Below are positions 30,205 to 36,684 of a DNA stretch of 64,000 bases, piece by piece; position 1 is the first letter of the stretch, and the number at the start of each line of letters is the position of its first letter. The DNA is from Prochlorococcus sp. MIT 1314 (GTDB taxonomy: Bacteria > Cyanobacteriota > Cyanobacteriia > PCC-6307 > Cyanobiaceae). The notes beneath the pieces were generated by a model that did no database searches, had not been told where the DNA came from, and saw only the letters and a list, made by a program, of their open reading frames with translations. The translations under genes and the position numbers were made by a program. The stretch spans positions 1,178,001 to 1,242,000 of the forward strand of contig NZ_CP139300.1 in assembly GCF_034093315.1 (NCBI RefSeq). The letters run 5' to 3'.

Positions 30205-30278
30205 TTTATTTCTCATGATTAGTTGATACAACTACTTTTTGAGTACTATTTCTTTATATTATTTTTTGGGTGCGACTG

Positions 30279-30304
30279 AAGTGCGATCTAAAAGTGCGAT
30301 CTAA
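30279..30304. repeat. Two tandem AAGTGCGATCTAA repeats
   Basis: AAGTGCGATCTAA occurs at 30279-30291 and again at 30292-30304, directly adjacent, with a partial GGTGCGACTGAA just before. Close relatives occur at 33035-33077, on the other side of the restriction-modification genes. They lie downstream of the restriction gene stop. Their role is unknown; binding sites for an island protein are possible. Confidence 0.6.
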
Positions 30305-30354
30305 ATTTTACTTATTTTATAAATTTATAAGATTTTCTAAAGTAAAAAATATAT

Positions 30355-31452
30355 TTAAGATTGATTTATATTCCCCCAATATTCTTTTGTTTTTATTGAT
30401 CTATTTGGATCGAAAATAAAATTTTCGAACAGAATTATGAAATTCTTTTTCTGTAATTCAGAAAGTAAAATATAAGTATTTTTTATAAAATTTCTGATAT
30501 CTATAAATTGAAAGTTTATACCTTCATAATTTAAAAAGTTGTGCTTTAAGTTTAAATCATTAATATCTTCTGGAATTCTGCAAATGAATGTAATCTCTTT
30601 CGTATAAACTTTATTTCCCAATAAAGAATTTGCACAATCTTCTAATCTTTTTTCATCAATATTCTTTACAGTTATCTCATATAAATTTTCATAACTATCG
30701 TAACTATTGATCTCCCAAATATCAGAGGGTTTTTTGCTAGTTGTATTTGTCCCAAAGACACTTTCATCAACCCCTTTTACTTCTTTATAAGAGGTATCAT
30801 TTTCTCTTAAGAGCATAATTAACAAACCAACTATATACTGCGGTACTTCTCCTCCCTCAGGACAGTTTGTTGCGAATGATGATAATCGTTCTGCGAACTC
30901 TAATGAGAAATTATTAGTTGTTGGTATGAATTTTTTATTTTTACTATCTACTAAATCTCTGTAAGTGAGTAATTCAATAAAAAATAATCTTATGAGATCC
31001 TCTCTTTTTGAGGTTTTATGCCAGTTTTCCTCTAATATTCTTAAGAATTTTGCAGCCGCAATAGCAGCTGATTCAGGTCTTCTTCCTTTAGCCCACTCTA
31101 AGTCAAGCTTCCTAATATTTTTTGCTACATTTAATGGATCTGATTTACCACAAGGAATTTTATTGCTTTTGAGAATTTGGTAAATCCCTTTCTCATATAT
31201 TGATCTTGGATTACATTGATAAAAATCATTAGTTGGATTTAAATTAAAATCGATTTTTTTTCCAATTATTGCTGTCAGGACAACACCTCTAAATCCCTTA
31301 TTCTTAATTGGGATAAGATCTTTTAAAAGCAATATCTCTTCTCTATATATTTTAAGTTTCTCTGGAGAAAAATAGTTTTTTTTTGAATTTTCAATATAGG
31401 TTTGAACTATTTCGGCTGCTTTCTTATTTCTTTCAATTGTTGAATTCATCAT
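30355..31452 (-). CDS. Probable type II restriction endonuclease (SacI-like)
   Basis: The gene is head-to-head with a C5-cytosine methyltransferase, 110 bases apart, the classic layout of a type II system. The protein (365 residues from ATG 31452; TTG 31458 or ATG 31449 also possible) shows a PD-(D/E)XK-like site: P-S-D near residue 246, then LYEITVK with E 15 residues later and K four after that (numbering from the TTG). An N-terminal RGVVLTAIIG...NPRSIYEKG region resembles, from memory, the SacI family, which shares the same D...ExxxK spacing. No search was possible, so recognition sequence GAGCTC is a hypothesis only. Confidence 0.65.
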   Translation of the reverse strand: MMNSTIERNKKAAEIVQTYIENSKKNYFSPEKLKIYREEILLLKDLIPIKNKGFRGVVLTAIIGKKIDFNLNPTNDFYQCNPRSIYEKGIYQILKSNKIPCGKSDPLNVAKNIRKLDLEWAKGRRPESAAIAAAKFLRILEENWHKTSKREDLIRLFFIELLTYRDLVDSKNKKFIPTTNNFSLEFAERLSSFATNCPEGGEVPQYIVGLLIMLLRENDTSYKEVKGVDESVFGTNTTSKKPSDIWEINSYDSYENLYEITVKNIDEKRLEDCANSLLGNKVYTKEITFICRIPEDINDLNLKHNFLNYEGINFQFIDIRNFIKNTYILLSELQKKNFIILFENFIFDPNRSIKTKEYWGNINQS

Positions 31453-31562
31453 TATCAATTATCAAAAATTTAGCAATTTGTTTAAAATGTGCAAAAGCAT
31501 TTATAAACCTTATTGATTAATTTCTAGCCTGAAATTAAAAAAATTGCATTACAAAAATCTAT

Positions 31563-32648
31563 ATGGATAAACCATCTGCTATATCTTTATTCTCAGGAGC
31601 TGGAGGACTTGATTGGGGATTTGAAAAAGCAGGTTTTGATATTTTATTTGCTAATGATGTAGATAAAAATGCTTGCTCAACTTATAATTTTAATTTTTTA
31701 AATAATTCTCTTTGTGCTCCTATTGAAGAATGCAAAAGTGAATTAATATCTCTCAGAGGCGTTGATTGCTTGTTTGGAGGACCTCCTTGTCAAGGATTCT
31801 CAGTGGCAGGAAAGATGGATTTAAATGATCCAAGAAGTCAATTGGTACATCATTTTGTAAAAGTTTTAGGAATTATTGATCCTCGGTCATTCGTGATGGA
31901 AAATGTACCATCACTTGCCACTCTTAAGAAATTTTCTGAATTTAGAATACAACTTTTTAATGAAACAAAAAACTTAGGTTATAAAACTGAGTTAGTGATT
32001 CTTAATTCTTCTGAATTTGGAGTGCCTCAATCAAGAAAAAGGATGTTTCTTTTTGGAATTAAGGATGATATTAATTTAGATATTTCTGTTAGAAAAAATA
32101 GATATATTAAGTCTCCCATTAATACATATGAAGCAATTAAGCATTTAGGTTGCCAAGGTACAGAGTTAAATCCTCAGACTTGTAATGCTGAAGTGACTTT
32201 AGCTGCTAATCCAATTTTGAGAAAAAGTCCATATGCAGGCATGTTATTTAATGGTCTTGGAAGACCAATCTCCCCAAATGTTCCTGCCCCAACTTTGCCA
32301 GCATCTATGGGAGGTAATAAAACCCCTATTATCGATGAAGAGCAATACTATAAAAGTGGATTAAGTTGGGTTGAAAATTATCATAAGCATTTGCGCAGTG
32401 GAGGAAATCCATATTTAATGCATGATGCTCCAAAATCTTTAAGAAGGTTGACTCTGAAAGAGGCTGCAATTTTGCACTCTTATCCAGAAGATTTTAAATT
32501 TCAAGGCCCAAAATCATCAATTTATAAACAAATAGGAAACTCTGTTCCTCCTGGTTTATCTTTTGTAGTTGCACAAATTGCATTAGAACTTCTTAATAAT
32601 CAAAAAGTTCATTATGTAGATGACCATCAATTGGCTTTAGTTGCTTAA
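31563..32648 (+). CDS. C5-cytosine DNA methyltransferase
   Basis: This is a type II modification methylase of 361 residues. Motif I is LFSGAGGLDWGF (~9-20), motif IV GGPPCQGFS carries the catalytic cysteine (residue 76), motif VI is ENV (113-115), motif VIII QSRKRMFLFG (~156-165), and motif X IGNSVPPGL lies near the end. The target recognition region between motifs VIII and IX is about 100 residues. It is paired divergently with the probable endonuclease, so it should protect host DNA. The known M.SacI is also a C5 methylase, which fits the partner assignment but does not prove specificity. Confidence 0.95.
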   Translation: MDKPSAISLFSGAGGLDWGFEKAGFDILFANDVDKNACSTYNFNFLNNSLCAPIEECKSELISLRGVDCLFGGPPCQGFSVAGKMDLNDPRSQLVHHFVKVLGIIDPRSFVMENVPSLATLKKFSEFRIQLFNETKNLGYKTELVILNSSEFGVPQSRKRMFLFGIKDDINLDISVRKNRYIKSPINTYEAIKHLGCQGTELNPQTCNAEVTLAANPILRKSPYAGMLFNGLGRPISPNVPAPTLPASMGGNKTPIIDEEQYYKSGLSWVENYHKHLRSGGNPYLMHDAPKSLRRLTLKEAAILHSYPEDFKFQGPKSSIYKQIGNSVPPGLSFVVAQIALELLNNQKVHYVDDHQLALVA

Positions 32649-33247
32649 AAATATAATTCATAAATTTTGAGAATTAATCAATTAATAAGGTCAAAATTGA
32701 ATTTATAAAATGACTATCTTTTTATCAAAAGCATACGATTATTTTGTTTTTTGAGGACTATTTGTTCATATTTAATTTAAAGAACTATAAAGATATTCTC
32801 TTTTCATTACTTTATATTTATCTAGTGCTTCAAAGATGGGTGAAAATAATTTCACCACTCTTTAATTTAAAACATAAGTATTTTTCAGAAACTTTATAAA
32901 AATAATTAATATTTTTTCTCTAAATATTTGATGATTATTCAACAATTAGTGTGATGTGATGACTTTGTGACTGAAGTACTGATGTACAACAAAATATTAT
33001 TTAAGTCACTAACATTTCAAAGTTCAGATCCTAAAAGTGCGATCCAAATGTGATAAGTGTGATCCAAGTGTGATTTGTAAAGATAATATTAGAGCCAGTT
33101 ATATCAATAGATTAGAGATAGGTGCATAATCAAAACACAAATAGTGTGCATCAATAGTGAGTATACAACTTAGTTAAGATCGATTGCAGGGTAAGCGATC
33201 TCAGCGTTTCTAAAAATTCATAAACCGGTAATAAGCCAGTAAAATAA
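32649..33247. other. 600-base non-coding stretch in the island
   Basis: I find no ORF beyond about 20 codons on either strand. It contains an inverted repeat GGTGAAA-ATAA-TTTCACC at 32839-32856, possibly a weak terminator for the methyltransferase transcript; the phased AAGTGYGATC repeats at 33035-33077; and an imperfect hairpin AGATCG...CGATCT at about 33177-33202. Base composition is AT-rich like the surroundings. Nothing else is recognisable. Confidence 0.5.
33035..33077. repeat. Phased AAGTGYGATCYAA-type repeats
   Basis: Full copies are AAGTGCGATCCAA at 33035-33047 and AAGTGTGATCCAA at 33055-33067. Degenerate copies are AAATGTGATAA at 33046 and AAGTGTGATTTG at 33066. Start-to-start spacing is 9-11 bases, close to one helical turn, so all would face the same side of the DNA. 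Two more copies lie at 30279-30304 across the restriction-modification genes. This iteron-like array may bind an oligomeric protein; no candidate binder is evident. Confidence 0.6.
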
Positions 33248-34654
33248 TTATTGAAGTTTGTAAACTGCTAAATCTTTTGATTTAAGATCGCCAAGTGCGA
33301 CTTTTTCTAATCTTTCTAGCCTCGCTAAGAGTTGTTTATTTTTTTCCTCTAGAGATCCAATTTTGGATTCGAGGTTTTCTTTTTCTGTTTTACTAATTTT
33401 TTGAGATTTATTTAGTTCTCCTAATTTAAATACAAATCCTGCCTTAACAACTCCACTATCTAAAGTTCCTTCACCATATGATTTAGATCCACCAAAAACA
33501 TATGAACCACCAGCATTTATATCGACGCGTTCATTTACTTTAGAGGCACAACCAAAACCAACTGCATATCTACTACTGTAAGAACTTGTTCCAACACCGC
33601 AACTTAATTTAGATTCTTTAGATGTCTGAGGTAAAGCAGATAATGCGGCTGTAAGTGCTGTTGATCCTGCGACTCCTTCTCCAAGATTTTTTATATTTGC
33701 TTTATTAGTAGAAATATTATTTTTGTTGGTTGTAACTTGAGCGTTATTACCTGTCTGTACTTCTACTCCATCAATTAATAGTTTACTACCATCGATATTA
33801 ATTGGAATTTTATTACCATCAGCGTCTTTTGCATAAAGAGGTTGAACTTTTGTCCCGTCAGAAAGTGTTTCTTCTTCTGATTTTGTAATTAGAGAATTTT
33901 TACCAATATGAATTTCTCCATTATCTTTTTTTGTAATTAAGGGATTACCATCAACATTCAAACCCTCTGCAGTTATATCAATGTCATTCCCATCAGAACC
34001 AATTTGAATAGAACCATCAGTATTTTTAGTAATAACAGCACCACCATCAATATTTAAACCATCAGCTACTACATCGATATCATTTGTATCAGCACCAAGT
34101 TGTACTGAACCATCTGATTGTTGTGATACTATTTTCGACCCCCCCAGTTCAATTGATTTTGTCCCATCTGATTTACCTAGAACTGTAGGAATTTCGAATA
34201 TTTTTTGATAATTAGAGGTTGGATTGGTTGGAGCGTCATAGTTACTTGTAGAAATAGTATTATTTTTGATGTCGTAGATATATTGTTTATTTTGACCATC
34301 TGCTTTTAAATGGATTTTCCCTTCAATAGAGTCTAAAGTAATATTTTCAGAATCAACTTGATACATTTTCCATTGATCTGAAGTCCCAATATCAGAATCT
34401 TGAAGTTGTTGATGTCGTAATTTTCTATTTTCTGCACCGGTTACTGAATTGTATTCATATATTTCAATAAAATATGAGTCGTATCCAGGATCACCTCCTT
34501 GTGATGGGTCAGTTGGATCAACATAGGTATTTTCTCTCACAGTTATTGTCTCATTGATTTTTATTGCCCAAGAATCATATTCTTCTGCTTTTGAGGGATT
34601 AGAACCAATAATTAGAGAAATTCCAATTACAAACAATGTCAGTAACTTTTTCAT
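33248..34654 (-). CDS. YadA-like trimeric autotransporter adhesin with C-terminal coiled coil
   Basis: The 468-residue protein starts with a signal peptide, likely cleaved after SKA at residue 23. Residues ~170-270 hold at least two imperfect repeats of about 32 residues (GLNIDGGAVITKN...DGSIQIGSDGNDIDI and GLNVDGNPLITKK...GEIHIG), like adhesin head or stalk repeats. A short coiled coil (TTNKNNISTNKANIKN) precedes an anchor-like region at ~328-412, with GEGVAGSTALTAALSALPQ and alternating strands ending in GFVFKLG. Unusually the protein continues for 56 residues as a leucine-heptad coiled coil. It would trimerise in the outer membrane. It lies inside the island, alone on its strand. Confidence 0.78.
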   Translation of the reverse strand: MKKLLTLFVIGISLIIGSNPSKAEEYDSWAIKINETITVRENTYVDPTDPSQGGDPGYDSYFIEIYEYNSVTGAENRKLRHQQLQDSDIGTSDQWKMYQVDSENITLDSIEGKIHLKADGQNKQYIYDIKNNTISTSNYDAPTNPTSNYQKIFEIPTVLGKSDGTKSIELGGSKIVSQQSDGSVQLGADTNDIDVVADGLNIDGGAVITKNTDGSIQIGSDGNDIDITAEGLNVDGNPLITKKDNGEIHIGKNSLITKSEEETLSDGTKVQPLYAKDADGNKIPINIDGSKLLIDGVEVQTGNNAQVTTNKNNISTNKANIKNLGEGVAGSTALTAALSALPQTSKESKLSCGVGTSSYSSRYAVGFGCASKVNERVDINAGGSYVFGGSKSYGEGTLDSGVVKAGFVFKLGELNKSQKISKTEKENLESKIGSLEEKNKQLLARLERLEKVALGDLKSKDLAVYKLQ

Positions 34655-34819
34655 GATGCCAATCTATTTATTACTACTTTCCTAGATTTATAGTGATTCG
34701 CTACCTTCGTTAGATTATGTTTTCATTTATAAATAAATAAATACCCTATTTTTCATTTGAATAAACCACTAATAAACCATTACCCTAGTTATATCAATTG
34801 TTTTGAAGATTATATATAA

Positions 34820-34842
34820 GTTGCTTACGGTCTGCTTACATT
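34820..34842. repeat. Direct CTTAC repeats with 11-base spacing
   Basis: TTGCTTACGG followed by TCTGCTTACA places two CTTAC cores 11 bases apart. Similar pairs or singles occur at 35523-35546 and near 35594. Direct repeats with 11-base phasing are how OmpR/PhoB-type regulators bind, and cyanobacterial Pho boxes contain CTTAAC-like cores. It lies about 170 bases upstream of the adhesin start and could regulate it. Regulatory function is inference. Confidence 0.35.
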
Positions 34843-34885
34843 AAATTAGGACTTATTATTACTAATTTAATTTAGTCGTACTAGG

Positions 34886-35053
34886 TTAAACATATCCGTT
34901 AACTATGGTTGGATATTCTTTGTTTTTGAACATTTTTCTATAATCATCATGCAATCTTTCAGTTGCTAATTTTCTTTTTTTCATGGCATCTCTAATTAAA
35001 TCAATGTCATTGAATTTTCGATTGAGAATGGTAAATGGAGTAGTTAGTTTCAT
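34886..35053 (-). CDS. Small protein with strong RBS, second of a tandem pair
   Basis: This 55-residue ORF runs from ATG 35053 to TAA 34886-34888. It is preceded by AAAGGAGGTTTT immediately before the ATG, a near-perfect Shine-Dalgarno in a genome where most genes lack one. The protein starts MKLTTPFTILNRKF, matching the MKL..F.IL.R start of the upstream 60-codon gene, and the rest is basic and helical (DLIRDAMKKRKLATERLHDDYRKMF). I recognise no family. Shared leader and N terminus indicate a tandem duplication whose C termini diverged. Confidence 0.65.
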   Translation of the reverse strand: MKLTTPFTILNRKFNDIDLIRDAMKKRKLATERLHDDYRKMFKNKEYPTIVNGYV

Positions 35054-35090
35054 AAAACCTCCTTTTTTAATAAATACTAAAAATAAAAAC

Positions 35091-35273
35091 TCAGTCGCAG
35101 TAAATTAAACAATTTTGATTCGTTGGATGTTCTCTACATTCTTTCTCCCAAAAGCGTTGAAACTCAGGATCGCATTTCTCAAGTTCTTTTGGGGTTTCGT
35201 TTAGATTGAATCCTGCATAATTAAACGCAGTTAAGTATCTTGGAAGAATGTTAAATTGATTGAATAGTTTCAT
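35091..35273 (-). CDS. Small cysteine-containing protein with CP12-like C-terminal motif
   Basis: The 60-residue protein begins MKLFNQFNILPRY and ends with C-x8-C followed by LIYCD (ECREHPTNQNCLIYCD). This matches the spacing of the GAPDH-binding C-terminal loop of CP12 (C-x8-C, then xxYxD), but the upstream AWDxVEE signature of true CP12 is absent. AGGAGGT stands three bases before the ATG. It heads a two-gene unit with the paralogous 55-codon gene 37 bases downstream. A redox-sensitive binding role is a speculation from the cysteines. Confidence 0.65.
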   Translation of the reverse strand: MKLFNQFNILPRYLTAFNYAGFNLNETPKELEKCDPEFQRFWEKECREHPTNQNCLIYCD

Positions 35274-35339
35274 AAGACCTCCTAGATCTATATCTATATT
35301 GTCCTCCTATTGACTTGAAATTGATAGAGTATTTTTACC

Positions 35340-35491
35340 CGAGTAGAAGTGCTTTGTGGTTGTCACGACTATCTTTTCCCATTCACATGGATTAGAAATA
35401 ATTGAGAAGTCAAAAGCACTTCATCGATTTTGTGGACAGCGAGGTGCATACGACTCGAAGAGGGCAAACAAATGCCCTCTTATTTTTTTTG
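35340..35491 (+). ncRNA. Probable small noncoding RNA ending in an intrinsic terminator
   Basis: A strong terminator at 35459-35491 faces the plus strand, yet no plus-strand ORF precedes it: all neighbouring genes are on the minus strand. Upstream, GAAGTGCTTT (35346-35355) is perfectly complementary to AAAGCACTTC (35413-35422), giving a 10-base-pair closing stem around a ~57-base loop. Together these suggest a ~150-base structured RNA. The 5' end is not determined. No known RNA family (6S, Yfr1, Yfr2, RNase P) was recognised. Confidence 0.5.
35459..35491 (+). terminator. Rho-independent terminator
   Basis: AGAGGGCA (35459-35466), a six-base loop, and TGCCCTCT (35473-35480) form an eight-base-pair GC-rich stem, followed by TATTTTTTTTG. 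The T tract is only on the plus-strand side, so it ends plus-strand transcription. It is one of the most clear-cut terminators in this AT-rich window. Confidence 0.8.
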
Positions 35492-35522
35492 TTTAATTTG
35501 CTGTTTCAGAAAGCATATTCTG

Positions 35523-35600
35523 TTGCTTATAGTTTGCTTACGGTTGCAAATTAGAAATTTAGTAATAACTTAATTTTTAATTATCATTTACATCTTGCTT
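35523..35600. repeat. Further TTGCTTA(C/T) direct repeats
   Basis: TTGCTTATAG at 35523, TTGCTTACGG at about 35534 and CTTGCTTACA at about 35594 repeat the element seen at 34820. The first two are spaced about 11 bases apart. They fill the gap between the terminator and the argJ remnant. No gene is visible here. Confidence 0.35.
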
Positions 35601-35658
35601 ACAATTGTATTGACTTAACAAAAGTCAGTTATTGCAATCAATTATTAGTGATTATCTT

Positions 35659-35691
35659 TGTATAGAAATGAATAGCGAATACACTACTTAA
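35659..35691 (+). pseudogene. Remnant of the argJ 3' end (right att-like site)
   Basis: In frame these bases read C-I-E-M-N-S-E-Y-T-T-stop, against Y-V-E-I-N-S-E-Y-T-T-stop in argJ. Most differences are synonymous (tat/tac, aca/act, tga/taa), which points to shared coding ancestry, not chance. The fragment has no start and no upstream argJ sequence. Its end overlaps by 8 bases the stop of the convergent gene at 35684, the sort of overlap seen elsewhere in this genome. The best explanation is that this is the original chromosomal argJ terminus, displaced 5.5 kb by island insertion. Confidence 0.75.
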
Positions 35692-35926
35692 TTTTAATTA
35701 AATCTATTGGCACATATTCATTTATATAAAGGAACAATATTGTTAAGGTTCCGATTACAGAACCTATAAACCCTCCAATAAAATTAACTAATAGCCCAGA
35801 TTTCTTAAATGCTGGATCTTCGATTGTTTTGTTCTCAAAATCAGGCGCATCTACTACTTTTAAGCGCTGATTGCTTGTTGGTTGTTTAAGTTGTTGGTGT
35901 CGGATGAGGGCTTCGAAATCAGGCAT
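35684..35926 (-). CDS. Small membrane protein overlapping the ParA-like gene
   Basis: The 80-residue protein has a polar N-terminal half and a hydrophobic C-terminal half (LLVNFIGGFIGSVIGTLTILFLYI, ~45-68) forming one or two membrane helices. Its ATG lies inside the 3' end of the ParA-like gene, overlapping by 67 bases in another frame, so translation is probably coupled. It could be the membrane partner of the ATPase; this is inference from position. It is probably core, the former neighbour of argJ. Confidence 0.65.
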   Translation of the reverse strand: MPDFEALIRHQQLKQPTSNQRLKVVDAPDFENKTIEDPAFKKSGLLVNFIGGFIGSVIGTLTILFLYINEYVPIDLIKIK

Positions 35927-36531
35927 GGAATTTGTGAGGCTATTGAACGATAAGCAGACCAGCCCGTCATTCGACGAGGATCTGATCTGCCTAAATCGTC
36001 AACCGCCTCAAATACAGCATTACCAGAAGTTTCCGCTTTATCGAAGGCTGAAAGCAATGGTATAAATGTATCAAAAACATATAAACCAAAATTCTCTAGA
36101 GCTGCTTTAGCTTGTTTCGCTGCTTTTTGCTGTCTACAATCAACTTTTACTAGCAAAACTGCGTGGTTAACTTTTAAATTGTTTAATAAATTAGCTAGTT
36201 CAACAGTTAATTCTACCGATCTAGCTTTTGCGGTGGTTGGTAAGATAACTAAATCTGATCCATATGCCAAATGTTTAAGTTCTTCTTGATCACTGCTAGC
36301 TTGTCCATCTGTGATGACAATTTCTGATGATCTTGATGCTTTAGCAGCTGCACTGACTGGGAAAACTGGAAATGGAAGATTTCCTCTAGATGAATATGCT
36401 AATGCTGATCTATTTTTGTCAGCATCTACTACGCAAACTTTTTTACCTTGAGAATGCCAAACACTTGCAATGTGAATACTTGTGCAGGTCTTAGCCACTC
36501 CTCCTTTTTGTCCGCAAACAGTGATAAACAA
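35860..36531 (-). CDS. ParA/MinD-family ATPase
   Basis: The 223-residue protein has the deviant Walker A motif QKGGVAKTCTS near residue 8, VVDADKNRSALAYSS as the Walker A' aspartate region, and VITDGQ/LVILPTTAKA as the Walker B region. These are traits of ParA-like ATPases that position DNA or protein cargos. No ParB gene is adjacent; the downstream overlapping gene encodes a small membrane protein. The cargo is unknown. It lies just outside the island and is likely a chromosomal core gene. Confidence 0.85.
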   Translation of the reverse strand: MFITVCGQKGGVAKTCTSIHIASVWHSQGKKVCVVDADKNRSALAYSSRGNLPFPVFPVSAAAKASRSSEIVITDGQASSDQEELKHLAYGSDLVILPTTAKARSVELTVELANLLNNLKVNHAVLLVKVDCRQQKAAKQAKAALENFGLYVFDTFIPLLSAFDKAETSGNAVFEAVDDLGRSDPRRMTGWSAYRSIASQIPCLISKPSSDTNNLNNQQAISA

Positions 36532-36684
36532 TTTTTTAGTTTTATTTCTTTTACTTTGGAGAATAATTTCTTAATGTCAAGAGATATTGATTTTTAATGC
36601 TTAAAAACTTATTTTTTTTGAAATATTTTATAGAGGTCAATTTTTTCCGATAACATATTTAAAGCGCTTTATTTATATAGGTTA

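Larger units (their letters stand above)
30181..35681. mobile_element. Genomic island inserted at the 3' end of argJ
   Basis: About 5.5 kb lies between two diverged copies of the argJ terminus. It holds a restriction-modification pair, a YadA-like adhesin, two small genes, a probable ncRNA and short repeats, none of which look like Prochlorococcus core genes. Beyond the right boundary the 80-codon gene at 35684 overlaps the argJ remnant, as expected if it was the original convergent neighbour of argJ. No integrase, transposase or tRNA is inside, so mobilisation would have to be in trans or ancient. Boundaries are set by the shared 11-base core. Confidence 0.7.
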
